NCBI RefSeq assembly: GCF_903772925.1
Contig: NZ_LR812090.1
Coordinates: 1,260,333 to 1,324,332, forward strand
DNA from: Alteromonas macleodii
GTDB lineage: Bacteria > Pseudomonadota > Gammaproteobacteria > Enterobacterales > Alteromonadaceae
DNA length: 64,000 nt
Direction of reading: 5' to 3'
Shown piece by piece: positions 44,985-54,652 of this stretch. Both the position numbers and the translations under genes were made by a program. Position 1 is the stretch's first letter. Each line of letters begins with the position of its first letter. The notes under the pieces were generated by a model. That model worked only from the letters and a program-made list of their open reading frames with translations, ran no database searches and had not been told where the DNA came from.

Positions 44985-46367
44985 GTGATAAAAACTAACG
45001 CTAAACAACGTACTTCCGACTTATTGGGAGGAGATATAGGTACTACGTTAAAGCGTATGACTATTCCTATGATATTGGGGATGGTAATGATGATGAGCTT
45101 TGGGCTTATCGATACCTTTTTCGTCAGTTTGTTGGGCACAGACCCATTAGCTGCTATCAGTTTTACCTTTCCAGTGACCTTTACCGTAATTAGTCTGAAC
45201 ATTGGTTTAGGTATAGGAACCTCGGCAATTATAGGGAAGTTGCAGGGTAGTAAGGAAATAACCAAGTCCCAACACTATGCTACAGGCTCGCTAATGCTGT
45301 CTGTTTTGCTGGTAGGGACATTAGCAATAATTGGCTTTTTTACCATAGAGCCTGTATTTAAACTGCTTAATGCCACAGATAACTTAATGCCATATATATC
45401 TGACTATATGGGCCTATGGTATTTATCGAGCATTTTTTTAGCTATGCCTATGGTGGGCAATAGTGTACTTCGCGCATGTGGTGATACCCGAACACCTAGC
45501 ATAGTGATGGCAGCAGGGGGCGGTCTAAATGCGTTGCTTGACCCTATTTTTATATTCGGACTTGGGCCTATTCCGGCAATGGGAATAAAAGGTGCGGCGT
45601 TGGCTACCTTTATCGCGTGGATAGTTGGCGCCATATGGATACTTTATATTTTATCTGTACGTCGAAAGTTAATGTTACCTCGACTTCTAACACTCGCCGA
45701 GCTACGTGACAGCAGCCGGGAAATTCTCAAAATAGGGCTGCCTGCGGCAGGAGCAAATATGTTAACCCCAATTGCAGGTGGTGTGATGACAGCTGTGGTT
45801 GCTGGTTACGGCGCCGAAGCAGTGGCAGCTTGGGGGGTAGGTAATAGAATGGAGTCTATTGCTAGCATTGTTGTGCTAGCGCTATCTATGACGCTGCCTC
45901 CATTTATCAGCCAAAACGTAGGAGCAGGGCAGGTAGAACGGGTAAAAAAAGCATATTCACTTACTTTGAAGTTTGTTCTTGTTTGGCAGTTCGGCATTTT
46001 TCTTGTCATGTGGGCAATGTCTAGCTGGATAGCCGTTGCCTTTGCCCATGAAGCAGAGGTAAGCGTATTGATACAGCTTTTCTTGATGATTGTGCCGCTA
46101 GGTTATGGCATGCAAGGCATTATCATTCTGACTAACTCATCGTTAAACGCAATGCACCGCCCCATGACTGCATTAGTTCTAAGTGTCATCCGCTTGTTTA
46201 TTTTCTTCGTACCAATAAGCGTTGCGGGCAGTTTTTTCTTCGACTTGAAAGGGCTATTTGCCGGTACTGTCATTGCCAATATTGCAATGGCATGTGTCTC
46301 GCTTGTTGTTTTCAAGAGTGCGCTAGCTAAGTTCGAAACAGACACTATAAATGCTCAACGAGGCTAA
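44985..46367 (+). CDS. MATE family efflux transporter
   Basis: A 460-residue inner-membrane multidrug/toxin extrusion protein with about twelve hydrophobic helices in two homologous halves. The N-terminal LLGGDIGTTLKRMTIPMILGMVMMMSFGLIDTFFVSLLGTDPLAAISF and the second-half GLPAAGANMLTPIAGGVMTAVVAGYGAEAVAAWGVGNRMES blocks are typical; each is only part of a longer match. The start is a GTG preceded by GGAG at good distance. Substrate and coupling ion are not known. It lies alone ahead of uvrB, with an 84-bp gap. Confidence 0.92.
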   Translation: MIKTNAKQRTSDLLGGDIGTTLKRMTIPMILGMVMMMSFGLIDTFFVSLLGTDPLAAISFTFPVTFTVISLNIGLGIGTSAIIGKLQGSKEITKSQHYATGSLMLSVLLVGTLAIIGFFTIEPVFKLLNATDNLMPYISDYMGLWYLSSIFLAMPMVGNSVLRACGDTRTPSIVMAAGGGLNALLDPIFIFGLGPIPAMGIKGAALATFIAWIVGAIWILYILSVRRKLMLPRLLTLAELRDSSREILKIGLPAAGANMLTPIAGGVMTAVVAGYGAEAVAAWGVGNRMESIASIVVLALSMTLPPFISQNVGAGQVERVKKAYSLTLKFVLVWQFGIFLVMWAMSSWIAVAFAHEAEVSVLIQLFLMIVPLGYGMQGIIILTNSSLNAMHRPMTALVLSVIRLFIFFVPISVAGSFFFDLKGLFAGTVIANIAMACVSLVVFKSALAKFETDTINAQRG

Positions 46368-46451
46368 CGGTAAGTGTGCTTCGCTGTATTTTTCAGAAAA
46401 TATGCCCGCAAATAATATGTTAAGCATTAGGCTAAAGGAAAGGTTAAATAA

Positions 46452-48467
46452 ATGAGTAGAGGGTTTGAGCTTCATTCTAAATACAAACCAGCGGGCGATC
46501 AGCCTAAGGCCATCGAAGCCTTAGTCGATGGCTTGGAAAGTGGTTTGGCCGGCCAGACACTGCTAGGTGTTACGGGGTCAGGTAAAACCTTTACTATGGC
46601 CAACGTCATTAAAGAAGTGCAGCGACCCACGCTTATACTGGCACACAATAAAACACTTGCGGCTCAACTTTACGGTGAAATGAAAGAGTTTTTCCCTAAT
46701 AACGCCGTAGAGTACTTTGTTTCATATTATGATTATTACCAGCCAGAAGCCTACGTTCCTAGTACCGATACCTTTATCGAAAAAGACGCGTCTATAAATG
46801 ATCACATTGAACAAATGCGATTGTCAGCTACTAAGGCACTGATGGAGCGCCGTGACGTAGTGATAGTGGCCAGTGTGTCGGCTATTTATGGCTTGGGTGA
46901 CCCCGAATCCTATATGAAAATGCTGCTGCATCTTCGACAGGGCGACACCATGGATCAGCGTGATATTTTACGTCGCCTTGCTGAACTGCAGTATAAGCGT
47001 AACGATTTGGCCTTTGAACGGGGTACATTCCGTGTGCGTGGGGATGTTATTGATATTTTCCCCGCTGACTCTGAAAAGCAAGCTGTAAGGGTTGAGCTGT
47101 TCGACGATGAAATAGATAAAATCAGTTTATTCGACCCGTTAACCGGCGCAGTGGATAAGTCTGTTATTCGCGCGACGGTTTTCCCAAAAACGCACTATGT
47201 TACACCGCGAGAGAAAATTCTGAATGCTATTGAGCATATAAAGGATGAATTAGGCGAGCGCAAAAAGCAGCTTCAGGAAACGAATAAGCTTATTGAAGAA
47301 CAACGGATTTCACAACGTACCCAGTTTGATATCGAAATGATGATGGAGCTTGGATATTGTTCGGGCATTGAAAACTATTCCCGCTACTTGTCGGGTCGAG
47401 CGCCGGGCGAGCCGCCTCCAACTTTATTAGATTACTTCCCGGCAGATGGCTTGATGTTTATCGACGAGTCTCACGTTACGGTTTCCCAAGTAGGGGCTAT
47501 GTATCGTGGGGATCGCTCTAGAAAAGAAACGCTAGTGGAGTTTGGTTTCAGATTGCCATCTGCGTTGGACAATCGCCCTCTGAAGTTTGAAGAATTTGAG
47601 CAAATCTGCCCTCAGACCATTTATGTTTCTGCTACGCCGGGTGACTATGAGTTGAAGAAAACTGACGGCGAGATAGTTGAACAAGTTGTGCGGCCCACTG
47701 GGCTATTAGATCCGGTTATTGAAGTGCGCCCCGTAGCCACCCAAGTCGATGATGTGCTCTCTGAAATTCAAAAGCGAGTAGAGCTCGACGAACGTGTGCT
47801 CATTACTACGTTAACAAAGCGTATGGCTGAAGACTTAAGCGAGTACTTAAACGAGCACGGCGTTAAGGTGCGCTATCTACATTCCGATATTGATACTGTT
47901 GAGCGTATTGAAATTATTCGCGACTTGCGGTTGGGTAAATTTGACGTGTTGGTTGGTATCAACCTTTTACGTGAAGGTTTGGACATGCCTGAAGTCTCGC
48001 TCGTTGCTATTTTAGATGCGGATAAAGAAGGGTTCTTACGTGCTGAGCGTTCGCTTATTCAAACTATTGGTCGTGCTGCACGCCACGTAAATGGTAAAGC
48101 GATTTTATACGGTGACAGCATAACCAAATCTATGAAAAAAGCGATAGACGAAACGGATCGTCGTCGTGAAAAGCAGATGGCGCATAATGAGGCCAACGGC
48201 ATTACACCGATGCGACTCAATAAGCCTATTACCGATATTATGGACCTAGGTGATAGTGCACATCCTGCCTCTGGCAAGGTAAGACTGCGCAAAGTTGAAG
48301 AAAAGAAAAAGCAACAGAAGACAGCAAGTGCAACTGAGTTGATGGATCAAATCACTGAACTTGAAAAGCAAATGTTCGAATATGCCCGAGAGCTTGAGTT
48401 CGAAAAAGCGGCTTCACTTCGTGACGATATTGAATCACTTAGAAAACAGGTGGTTGCGCTTTCTTAA
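46452..48467 (+). CDS. uvrB: Excinuclease ABC subunit B
   Basis: A 671-residue DNA damage-verification helicase of nucleotide excision repair, working with UvrA and UvrC. Walker A is [12 protein letters not shown] near residue 40. The beta-hairpin region [12 protein letters not shown] follows, then the DEAD-like FIDESHVT, helicase motif VI (QTIGRAARH) and a C-terminal UVR domain ([23 protein letters not shown]) that contacts UvrC. Length equals the E. coli protein. No LexA box was noticed immediately upstream. Confidence 0.98.
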   Translation: MSRGFELHSKYKPAGDQPKAIEALVDGLESGLAGQTLLGVTGSGKTFTMANVIKEVQRPTLILAHNKTLAAQLYGEMKEFFPNNAVEYFVSYYDYYQPEAYVPSTDTFIEKDASINDHIEQMRLSATKALMERRDVVIVASVSAIYGLGDPESYMKMLLHLRQGDTMDQRDILRRLAELQYKRNDLAFERGTFRVRGDVIDIFPADSEKQAVRVELFDDEIDKISLFDPLTGAVDKSVIRATVFPKTHYVTPREKILNAIEHIKDELGERKKQLQETNKLIEEQRISQRTQFDIEMMMELGYCSGIENYSRYLSGRAPGEPPPTLLDYFPADGLMFIDESHVTVSQVGAMYRGDRSRKETLVEFGFRLPSALDNRPLKFEEFEQICPQTIYVSATPGDYELKKTDGEIVEQVVRPTGLLDPVIEVRPVATQVDDVLSEIQKRVELDERVLITTLTKRMAEDLSEYLNEHGVKVRYLHSDIDTVERIEIIRDLRLGKFDVLVGINLLREGLDMPEVSLVAILDADKEGFLRAERSLIQTIGRAARHVNGKAILYGDSITKSMKKAIDETDRRREKQMAHNEANGITPMRLNKPITDIMDLGDSAHPASGKVRLRKVEEKKKQQKTASATELMDQITELEKQMFEYARELEFEKAASLRDDIESLRKQVVALS

Positions 48468-48797
48468 GCATTTTACATAGTCAAAGCCCTCAATGTGTTT
48501 TGGGGGCACTTCACTCGTAAGACCTTCCCGAAGGGCGAGGTTAAAATGTTACAAAGCCTTCTACGCACATTTTCCGTATAAATCTGAATAACACATCACT
48601 ATTTTCTCCCCACCTTTGCTTATGTTCTTTTTACTTATGTAAAAATATTCCTGTAGATAACTATTTACCAAACAGAAAAGTTGCTTTTTTATTATTAAAT
48701 GAGACGAAAAGCGGCAAAATGTCGTTGTAATAGCACGATTAGTTACATATAGTTCTCGTAAGAGTATCTATAACTATACCTAAAAACAGGTGCTAAT
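48468..48797. other. uvrB/LysR gap with a repeat copy
   Basis: This 330-bp gap contains the 30-bp repeat at 48520-48549. A very AT-rich stretch (48600-48700) follows, then the promoter region of the LysR gene. I see no gene and no convincing uvrB terminator. Confidence 0.5.
48520..48549 (+). repeat. 30-bp repeat, copy A
   Basis: It matches 52366-52395 at 29 of 30 bases (core AGACCTTCCCGAAGGGCGAG, then a T-to-G difference, then TTAAAATGT). The inner CCTTC/GAAGG can form a small hairpin. The wider palindromic element found at copy B is not recognisable here. Confidence 0.7.
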
Positions 48798-49724
48798 ATG
48801 CTTAATCGTCTTCAGGAGTCAGATATCAAGCTACTGCGTGTGTTTTATGCTGTAGCAAGCTGCAACGGATTTACTGCGGCTGAACCCGTGTTGCGAATGC
48901 AACGTCCAAATATCAGTGCCGCTATTAAAAAGCTGGAAGAACGTTTGGATTTGGTGCTATGCCATCGTGGGCGTGGTGGTTTTCAAATGACAAAAGAAGG
49001 TGAGGTGGTTTTTCAAGAAACCAAGCGCATCTTCAACGCATTCGATAACTTTGTATTTAACCTAAAATCGCTACACGATGACTACTCTGGCCATATCACG
49101 CTCGTGTTGATGGCAGGTCTTCCGCTATCAATGCACATGGCTGTAAGTAAAGCGGTCAAAAGTACAATGAAAAAGTTTGATGATATCCATGTGAATATCC
49201 AAACTCGCTTATATAACGAAGTAGAACACGTAGCGCTTTCGGGTGAGTGTCACCTTGTAGTTTCAACCTATGACATGGTAAAACCCGAATCAGTGACTTT
49301 TCACCCCGTGGGAATTGAAACTGAAGGGCGATTATATTGTGCGCCAACCCATCCGTTGGCAAAGTATCGCGATACTGAGTTGCCAGAGAATGTGAAAATT
49401 GGTGATTATCCTGCGATTGGTATCGCTGGCCTGTCATCGGCTAATTACATTGAAGATGAGACCAGGCTATCTATTCAAACCTTTTCTGATTCTTTTGACG
49501 CCGCAATGTCCGCAATTATGACGGGCGAATATATTGGCTTGTTACCTGATTACATGGCAAAAGAGCAGGGTGCGGCGTTAGGACTTGTGCCTATTGCACA
49601 AGGTAGCCTTTTTAACTTTAGCCACGAGTTGTTTGTGATGAATGGTAAAAACACGCGGCTAAACCCAGTATTGCGCCACTGTATTAAAGAGTTGAGCTAT
49701 TTTATTTCTGAAAGTCAGAAGTAG
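48798..49724 (+). CDS. LysR-type transcriptional regulator
   Basis: A 308-residue regulator. The N-terminal winged helix-turn-helix covers about residues 10-65 (LRVFYAVASCNGFTAAEPVL and ISAAIKKLEERLDLVLCHRG). A periplasmic-binding-protein-like ligand domain follows. The effector is not known. LysR proteins often control a divergent neighbour, but here the upstream gene uvrB points the same way, so the target is not obvious. A strong terminator follows and isolates it from the convergent queC. Confidence 0.92.
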   Translation: MLNRLQESDIKLLRVFYAVASCNGFTAAEPVLRMQRPNISAAIKKLEERLDLVLCHRGRGGFQMTKEGEVVFQETKRIFNAFDNFVFNLKSLHDDYSGHITLVLMAGLPLSMHMAVSKAVKSTMKKFDDIHVNIQTRLYNEVEHVALSGECHLVVSTYDMVKPESVTFHPVGIETEGRLYCAPTHPLAKYRDTELPENVKIGDYPAIGIAGLSSANYIEDETRLSIQTFSDSFDAAMSAIMTGEYIGLLPDYMAKEQGAALGLVPIAQGSLFNFSHELFVMNGKNTRLNPVLRHCIKELSYFISESQK

Positions 49725-49746
49725 TTTTATCAATACAGCGAATATA

Positions 49747-49804
49747 AAAACACCTCTTGTTTCAAAGCGCTTATAAATGCGCGTGGAACAAGAGGTGTTT
49801 TTTT
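49747..49804. terminator. Long bidirectional terminator between LysR gene and queC
   Basis: AAAACACCTCTTGTT and AACAAGAGGTGTTTT form a 15-bp perfect outer stem. An inner GCGC/GCGC stem lies between, and T-runs occur at both ends. Confidence 0.9.
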
Positions 49805-49831
49805 GAGTCTATCTATTTTTATACCCAGTGC

Positions 49832-50491
49832 TTATTCGTACTCTAAAGGGTCGGTAGCGTTGTTTTCTTTAAACGCTTCTAAACGTTCTTCACATGCACC
49901 GCACTTCCCGCAGGCTTTTTCTCTGCCGTTGTAGCATGTCCATGTTTGCCCATAGTCCAAACCCATTGACAAACCGTCGGTCAAAATAGCTGTTTTGCTG
50001 TCGTCGATATAAGGCGTCATAATGGTAACAGGGGTATAGTTTGCAATACCGCATACGTCATTCATCTTATGCACGAATTCTGGTCGGCAGTCGGGGTAAA
50101 TGGCGTGATCGCCTGAGTGTGCACCATAGTAAACTTCATTGGCGTCCAAACTCACAGCATAGCCAACCGCTAATGAAAGCAATATCATGTTACGGTTAGG
50201 CACTACCGTTTGTTTCATGCTTGGTTCTTCATAATGGCCTTCAGGCACATCTATATCTGACGTTAGGGCAGAGCCTCCAATAAGTGTGTTAATAGCGCTA
50301 ATATCAACAATTTTATGTGGCACGTTAAGTGATTTACATACGTTCGCCGCATAGTCGAGTTCTTTTTTGTGACGTTGACCGTAGTTAAAACTTAATGCGT
50401 GGACTTTTTTGCCTGCATTTAGTGCTTTGTGCAGTACCGTGAAAGAGTCCATGCCTCCTGAATAAATAACAACAACATTTTCTGATGACAT
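49832..50491 (-). CDS. queC: 7-cyano-7-deazaguanine synthase
   Basis: A 219-residue ATP-dependent enzyme that turns 7-carboxy-7-deazaguanine into preQ0 in queuosine synthesis. The PP-loop SGGMDS is at residues 11-16. Near the C-terminus the zinc-binding cysteines appear as [20 protein letters not shown]. It diverges from queE over an 86-bp gap, so two consecutive pathway enzymes share a control region. Confidence 0.97.
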   Translation of the reverse strand: MSSENVVVIYSGGMDSFTVLHKALNAGKKVHALSFNYGQRHKKELDYAANVCKSLNVPHKIVDISAINTLIGGSALTSDIDVPEGHYEEPSMKQTVVPNRNMILLSLAVGYAVSLDANEVYYGAHSGDHAIYPDCRPEFVHKMNDVCGIANYTPVTIMTPYIDDSKTAILTDGLSMGLDYGQTWTCYNGREKACGKCGACEERLEAFKENNATDPLEYE

Positions 50492-50577
50492 AGTTTTTTG
50501 AAGATTTAAGAAATTATCCCCGAATTTTATGTGATCCTTGGTAAAATCCCAACATACAATCGTTAAAGGGTGTCATT

Positions 50578-51261
50578 TTGTCTGTAATGTCCACATTAAA
50601 CATCAATGAGATGTTTGAAACTATCCAGGGTGAAGGAGCTCACACAGGTATTCCTTCTATCTTTGTTCGTCTGCAGGGCTGTCCTGTAGGCTGCCCGTGG
50701 TGTGATACCAAACATACATGGGAAATCAAGCCTGATTTAAGTGTTTCGCCACAGGCGGTAATAACCAAAGGTGAAGAGTCAGAAAGCTATTTCATCTCAA
50801 GCGAAGACGCCTTACTAGCCGAATTTAGTAAACAAGGATACGTGGCAAAGCACGTGGTTATTACCGGTGGTGAGCCTTGTATGTATGATTTACGTCCGTT
50901 GACAACCTTGCTACACGATAACGGGTATACCACACAAATTGAGACCAGCGGCACCTTTGAAGTTCTGTGTGACGAACGCACTTACGTAACCGTTTCACCT
51001 AAAATAAATATGAAAGGTGGATACGATGTTTTAGTCAGCGCATTAGAAAGGGCAAACGAAATTAAGCATCCTATTGCTATGCAAAAGCATATTGATGAAC
51101 TTGATGCGCTGTTGAGCAATGTATCATCGCTAGAAGGAAAACAGGTTTGTTTACAACCAATTAGCCAGCAGAAGAGAGCGACTGAACTGGCTGTGCGTAC
51201 TTGTATTGAGCGCAACTGGCGGCTATCTTTACAAACACACAAATACATTGGCATTGAATAA
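50578..51261 (+). CDS. queE: 7-carboxy-7-deazaguanine synthase
   Basis: A 227-residue radical SAM enzyme that contracts the ring of carboxytetrahydropterin in queuosine biosynthesis. The iron-sulfur cysteines are Cys35, Cys39 and Cys42 in GCPVGCPWCDTKHTW. The N-terminal NEMFETIQGEG block and VITGGEPCMYDL are also diagnostic. The start is either this TTG, five bases after AGGGTG, or the ATG three codons later. It diverges from queC. Confidence 0.96.
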   Translation: MSVMSTLNINEMFETIQGEGAHTGIPSIFVRLQGCPVGCPWCDTKHTWEIKPDLSVSPQAVITKGEESESYFISSEDALLAEFSKQGYVAKHVVITGGEPCMYDLRPLTTLLHDNGYTTQIETSGTFEVLCDERTYVTVSPKINMKGGYDVLVSALERANEIKHPIAMQKHIDELDALLSNVSSLEGKQVCLQPISQQKRATELAVRTCIERNWRLSLQTHKYIGIE

Positions 51262-51346
51262 ATGTTTAATACATATCGGCCGCTTAAAAGAATAATTAGC
51301 GATGATGAGCACTCAGCTTACTCTTTAACTCACTCTTTAATTCATC

Positions 51347-52264
51347 ATGGGCATAAAGAAAATGCACAGCTTCAACACGCTTAAACAAGCCGTTACTACG
51401 GCTATTGCTTTGTGTCTTTTGGCTATTGTACCAACGGCTGATGGCGCTACGTGGACGATTACCTACCCCCGTCCTATCGACGACTCCGACGCGCGAGCTC
51501 AATATCCTATCGCTTTACTTAAACTTGCTCTCGATAAAACAGGTGTCAATTATGAGCTTCGTCCTTCGGATCGCATATTACTGACGAGTAAGGCTATGCG
51601 CCAGCTTCGTGAGAATAGAGAAGTGAACGTTGTGTGGAGCATGACAGATAACCAGCGTGAAAAAGAACTGACTCCCATTCGAATACCTATCGCCAAAGGT
51701 CTGATTGGCTTTCGCGTCTTTGTTATAAACGAAGATAAAAAGTCAAAATTTAGTGATGTATTATCGCTGAACGATATGCGCAAACTTGTTCCTATTCAAG
51801 GTGAGGAGTGGCCAGATACCAAAATTCTCCAAGCCAACGGGTTCAATGTTTTCACCGTGCCTGAATTTCGCGAAGCGTATGACATGATTAAACAGGGGAA
51901 AGGTGACTTTTTTCCCCGCTCAGTGATGGAAGTGAGCGCAGAACTTGAGGAAGAAGGCCGTCGCTCTAACCTCTACCTTGAACCTTCAATGGCCCTCTAT
52001 TACCCAACAGCAATGTATTACTTCGTAAATGTAAATAATAAAACATTAGAAAACCTCATTCACACTGGGTTAAATAGAGCCATAAAAGACGGGTCGTTTG
52101 ACGCCTTGTTTGAGTCTACCTATGCGCCTATCTTAGAGTCTCTAGATGTTAGTGAGCGCAAAATATTTACTCTGGAAAACCCATTGCTTCCTATTGAAAC
52201 CCCTCTCACTAACTCTGCACTCTGGTATAAACCAACGATGACTAATACCAATCCGCATAGATAA
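51347..52264 (+). CDS. Periplasmic solute-binding-like protein (type II fold)
   Basis: A 305-residue exported protein. A Sec signal (TAIALCLLAIVPTADGA) precedes TWTITYPRP. The remainder looks like a bacterial extracellular solute-binding protein family 3 fold, but without an ABC transporter beside it. Such stand-alone proteins occur widely in Alteromonadales, sometimes as sensor-like proteins; the ligand is unknown. The last three codons and stop (from PHR) lie within the left arm of the palindromic element that starts at 52245, so the natural C-terminus may have been replaced. The start could also be the ATG five codons later. Confidence 0.75.
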   Translation: MGIKKMHSFNTLKQAVTTAIALCLLAIVPTADGATWTITYPRPIDDSDARAQYPIALLKLALDKTGVNYELRPSDRILLTSKAMRQLRENREVNVVWSMTDNQREKELTPIRIPIAKGLIGFRVFVINEDKKSKFSDVLSLNDMRKLVPIQGEEWPDTKILQANGFNVFTVPEFREAYDMIKQGKGDFFPRSVMEVSAELEEEGRRSNLYLEPSMALYYPTAMYYFVNVNNKTLENLIHTGLNRAIKDGSFDALFESTYAPILESLDVSERKIFTLENPLLPIETPLTNSALWYKPTMTNTNPHR

Positions 52265-52509
52265 GTGCCCACTCAGAAGGTGCTGGCAAGTTTCCTAGCA
52301 AAGCGTGGGAATGCAGGAATGGCTGTTCCCTTTCAAATTCCCAGCATGAAGCTAGGAAGCTTGCCAGACCTTCCCGAAGGGCGAGTTTAAAATGTCCGTA
52401 CTCTTTGTTGTGTCACCTTGATGTAGAACCACTATACCTGCGGTAACACGCCGTGATTACGAACATTTTAACTCTCGCTGAGTGGGTAATTATTTATGCG
52501 GACTGGTAT
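52245..52509. mobile_element. MITE-like palindromic element, about 265 bp
   Basis: The ends are inverted repeats of 32 bp with about 28 matches: the left arm contains ATACCAATCCGCATAG and CCCACTCAG, the right arm CTGAGTGGG and ATGCGGACTGGTAT. Inside lies a second long hairpin (15-bp arms at 52285-52299 and 52351-52365), then the 30-bp repeat at 52366-52395. A further pair, GCGAGTTTAAAATGT with ACATTTTAACTCTCGC, is also present. There is no coding frame. A possible 10-bp direct repeat, CTGGTATAAA, occurs at 52222 and 52503. The layout fits a non-autonomous transposable element. Confidence 0.65.
52366..52395 (+). repeat. 30-bp repeat, copy B
   Basis: It differs at one base from 48520-48549. 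Here it is inside the palindromic element, whose right half carries a partial inverse copy of its end (52463-52478). Confidence 0.7.
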
Positions 52510-52522
52510 AAATTAAAACTGC

Positions 52523-52551
52523 AATAAAAAACGCAGCCTAAGCTGCGTTTT
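52523..52551 (-). terminator. Intrinsic terminator of asnB
   Basis: On the minus strand AAAACGCAGC pairs with GCTGCGTTTT and is followed by a further TTATT. It lies 35 bp after the asnB stop. Confidence 0.85.
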
Positions 52552-52585
52552 CTACATTTTACATATTGCTGTTTCGTTGCGTCTA

Positions 52586-54256
52586 TTAAGACTCGCCAGC
52601 GTGAACGTCTTTCATTGAGCGACCAGAAGGGTCGGCATTGTTCTTAAAGCTCTCGTCCCATTCAAGAGCTTCTGCAGTACTACAGGCGATTGACTTGCCG
52701 CCAGGTACACAGCGCGCAGCACTTTCTTGAGGGAAATAGCTCTCGAAAATAGTACGGTAGTAATAGCCTTCTTTTGTGTCAGGCGTATTCACTGGGAAGC
52801 GGAACTCCGCAGTAGCCAGTTGTTGGTCGGTTACTTCGTTTTCAACGAAATCGCGAATTGAGTCGATCCACGAATAACCTACACCGTCACCGAATTGCTC
52901 TTTTTGACGCCACAATACTTCTGCAGGCAGTGTATCGCCGTTATCAAACGCTTTACGAAGGATCCATTTTTCCATTTTCCCATCAAGGCACATCTTGTCT
53001 TGTGGGTTTAGGCGCATGGCTACATCAATGAAGTTCTTATCTAAGAAAGGAACGCGTGCTTCAACACCCCATGCTGACGTTGCTTTGTTGGCACGAGCAC
53101 AGTCAAACATGTGAAGACGATCTAGCTTACGTACTGTTTCTTCGTGGAATTCTTTAGCATTTGGCGCTTTATGGAAATACAGGTAACCACCAAAAATTTC
53201 ATCAGAACCTTCACCCGAAAGCACCATCTTTATGCCCATTGCTTTAATTTTGCGGGTCATAAGGTACATAGGAGTAGCAGCGCGGATAGTGGTTGTATCG
53301 TACGTCTCTAGATGGAAGATAACATCTCGGATGGCATCTAAACCTTCTTGAATGGTGAAATGGATTTCGTGGTGAACTGTACCAATCATATCCGCCACTT
53401 TCTTCGCAGCTTTAAGATCAGGAGCGCCTTCAAGTCCTACAGCAAAACTGTGTAGGCGTGGCCACCAGGCGTCGGTCTTATCTTCGTCTTCAACACGTTT
53501 GGCTACGTACTGTGCAGCCACAGCAGAAACCAGTGATGAGTCTAGGCCACCAGACAGCAGCACTGCGTAAGGCACGTCAGACATCATGTGTGACTTCACT
53601 GCTTTTTCAAACGCTACGCGAAGCTCGTCTAAATCGCTTGTGTTGTCTTTTACGTTGTCGTATTCCATCCAATCGCGTTTGTAGTACTTAGTGATTTTTC
53701 CTTCTTTGCTCCAAAGGTAGTGACCAGGAGGGAACTCACTAATTGTCTTACATACGCCCGCTAGTGCTTTCATTTCTGACGAAACATAAAAGTTACCGTG
53801 TTCGTCATAGCCCGTATAAAGCGGAATAATTCCAATATGGTCACGGGCAATCAGGTAAGCGTCTTGTTCTTCATCGTAAAGAATAAACGCGAACATGCCT
53901 TCTAAGTCATCAATAAAGTCGATACCTTTTTGCTGAAAAAGCGGAAGGATAACTTCACAATCTGAACGGGTTTTAAATGGATACGGTTCATCTAAGTCAG
54001 CGGCTAGCTGCTTGTGATTATAAATCTCGCCGTTAACAGCAAGAATTTGCTTATCGTTTTGGCTGATAAGAGGCTGTGCCCCTGTATCTACGTCGACAAT
54101 CGCCAGTCTTTCGTGACAAAGAATGGTATTGTCATTATTCCAGATACCCGACCAGTCAGGGCCACGGTGGCGCAATAGTTTTGATAAATCGAGGGCTTGG
54201 GTTCTGAGTTCAGACACATCGGTTTTGATATCAAGGATACCGAAAATACCACACAT
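52586..54256 (-). CDS. asnB: Asparagine synthetase B (glutamine-hydrolysing)
   Basis: A 556-residue cytoplasmic enzyme making asparagine from aspartate, glutamine and ATP. It starts MCGIFGILD, in which Cys2 (after Met removal) is the glutaminase nucleophile. The N-terminal glutaminase half has the RHRGPDWSG motif. The synthetase half has the PP-loop LLSGGLDSSL near residue 232. Length matches E. coli AsnB (554). It stands alone, with a terminator after it. Confidence 0.97.
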   Translation of the reverse strand: MCGIFGILDIKTDVSELRTQALDLSKLLRHRGPDWSGIWNNDNTILCHERLAIVDVDTGAQPLISQNDKQILAVNGEIYNHKQLAADLDEPYPFKTRSDCEVILPLFQQKGIDFIDDLEGMFAFILYDEEQDAYLIARDHIGIIPLYTGYDEHGNFYVSSEMKALAGVCKTISEFPPGHYLWSKEGKITKYYKRDWMEYDNVKDNTSDLDELRVAFEKAVKSHMMSDVPYAVLLSGGLDSSLVSAVAAQYVAKRVEDEDKTDAWWPRLHSFAVGLEGAPDLKAAKKVADMIGTVHHEIHFTIQEGLDAIRDVIFHLETYDTTTIRAATPMYLMTRKIKAMGIKMVLSGEGSDEIFGGYLYFHKAPNAKEFHEETVRKLDRLHMFDCARANKATSAWGVEARVPFLDKNFIDVAMRLNPQDKMCLDGKMEKWILRKAFDNGDTLPAEVLWRQKEQFGDGVGYSWIDSIRDFVENEVTDQQLATAEFRFPVNTPDTKEGYYYRTIFESYFPQESAARCVPGGKSIACSTAEALEWDESFKNNADPSGRSMKDVHAGES

Positions 54257-54652
54257 ATAACGGATTCTCTCTGTTCACTTGTTGAAAAAAATAGAAGTTT
54301 TTTCTGTCGGTACTCGCGTACGAGTGAGCGAAGGATTGTTTTTATTCTTTTTTCGCGTGCCTTGAATGTGCCAGTCTGACAGGAAATTGCAAGTACATTA
54401 TGATGAGAAAATGGAAATACTTATTCCTTTTATCTCAAAATAGCCGTTTATTAACATTTTTATCCTATTTGGGGTGCATAATTATTATATCAATTAAATA
54501 GTGAGTGAGTTTACTGAATAGTAAAAAGTAGCAATTCGAAGCCGCTTGGAGTAGTGCTTTAGGAATGAGAAATAAGAAAGGGCCTATAAAAAGGCCCTTT
54601 TAGTTTTACTGCATAAGTAAGCATTTTTAACGCTTAGAAGTCAGTGCGGATA
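54257..54652. other. asnB upstream region, 396 bp
   Basis: It contains an ACTCG-CGTA-CGAGT hairpin near 54313-54326, inside what should be the asnB leader. A long AT-rich stretch follows, then the terminator of the peptidase gene (54577-54600). No small gene or known riboswitch was recognised. Confidence 0.5.
54577..54600. terminator. Terminator of the M28 lipoprotein peptidase gene
   Basis: AAAGGGCCT and AGGCCCTTT form a 9-bp stem with T-rich sequence on both sides, about 50 bp after the peptidase stop on the minus strand. Confidence 0.75.
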
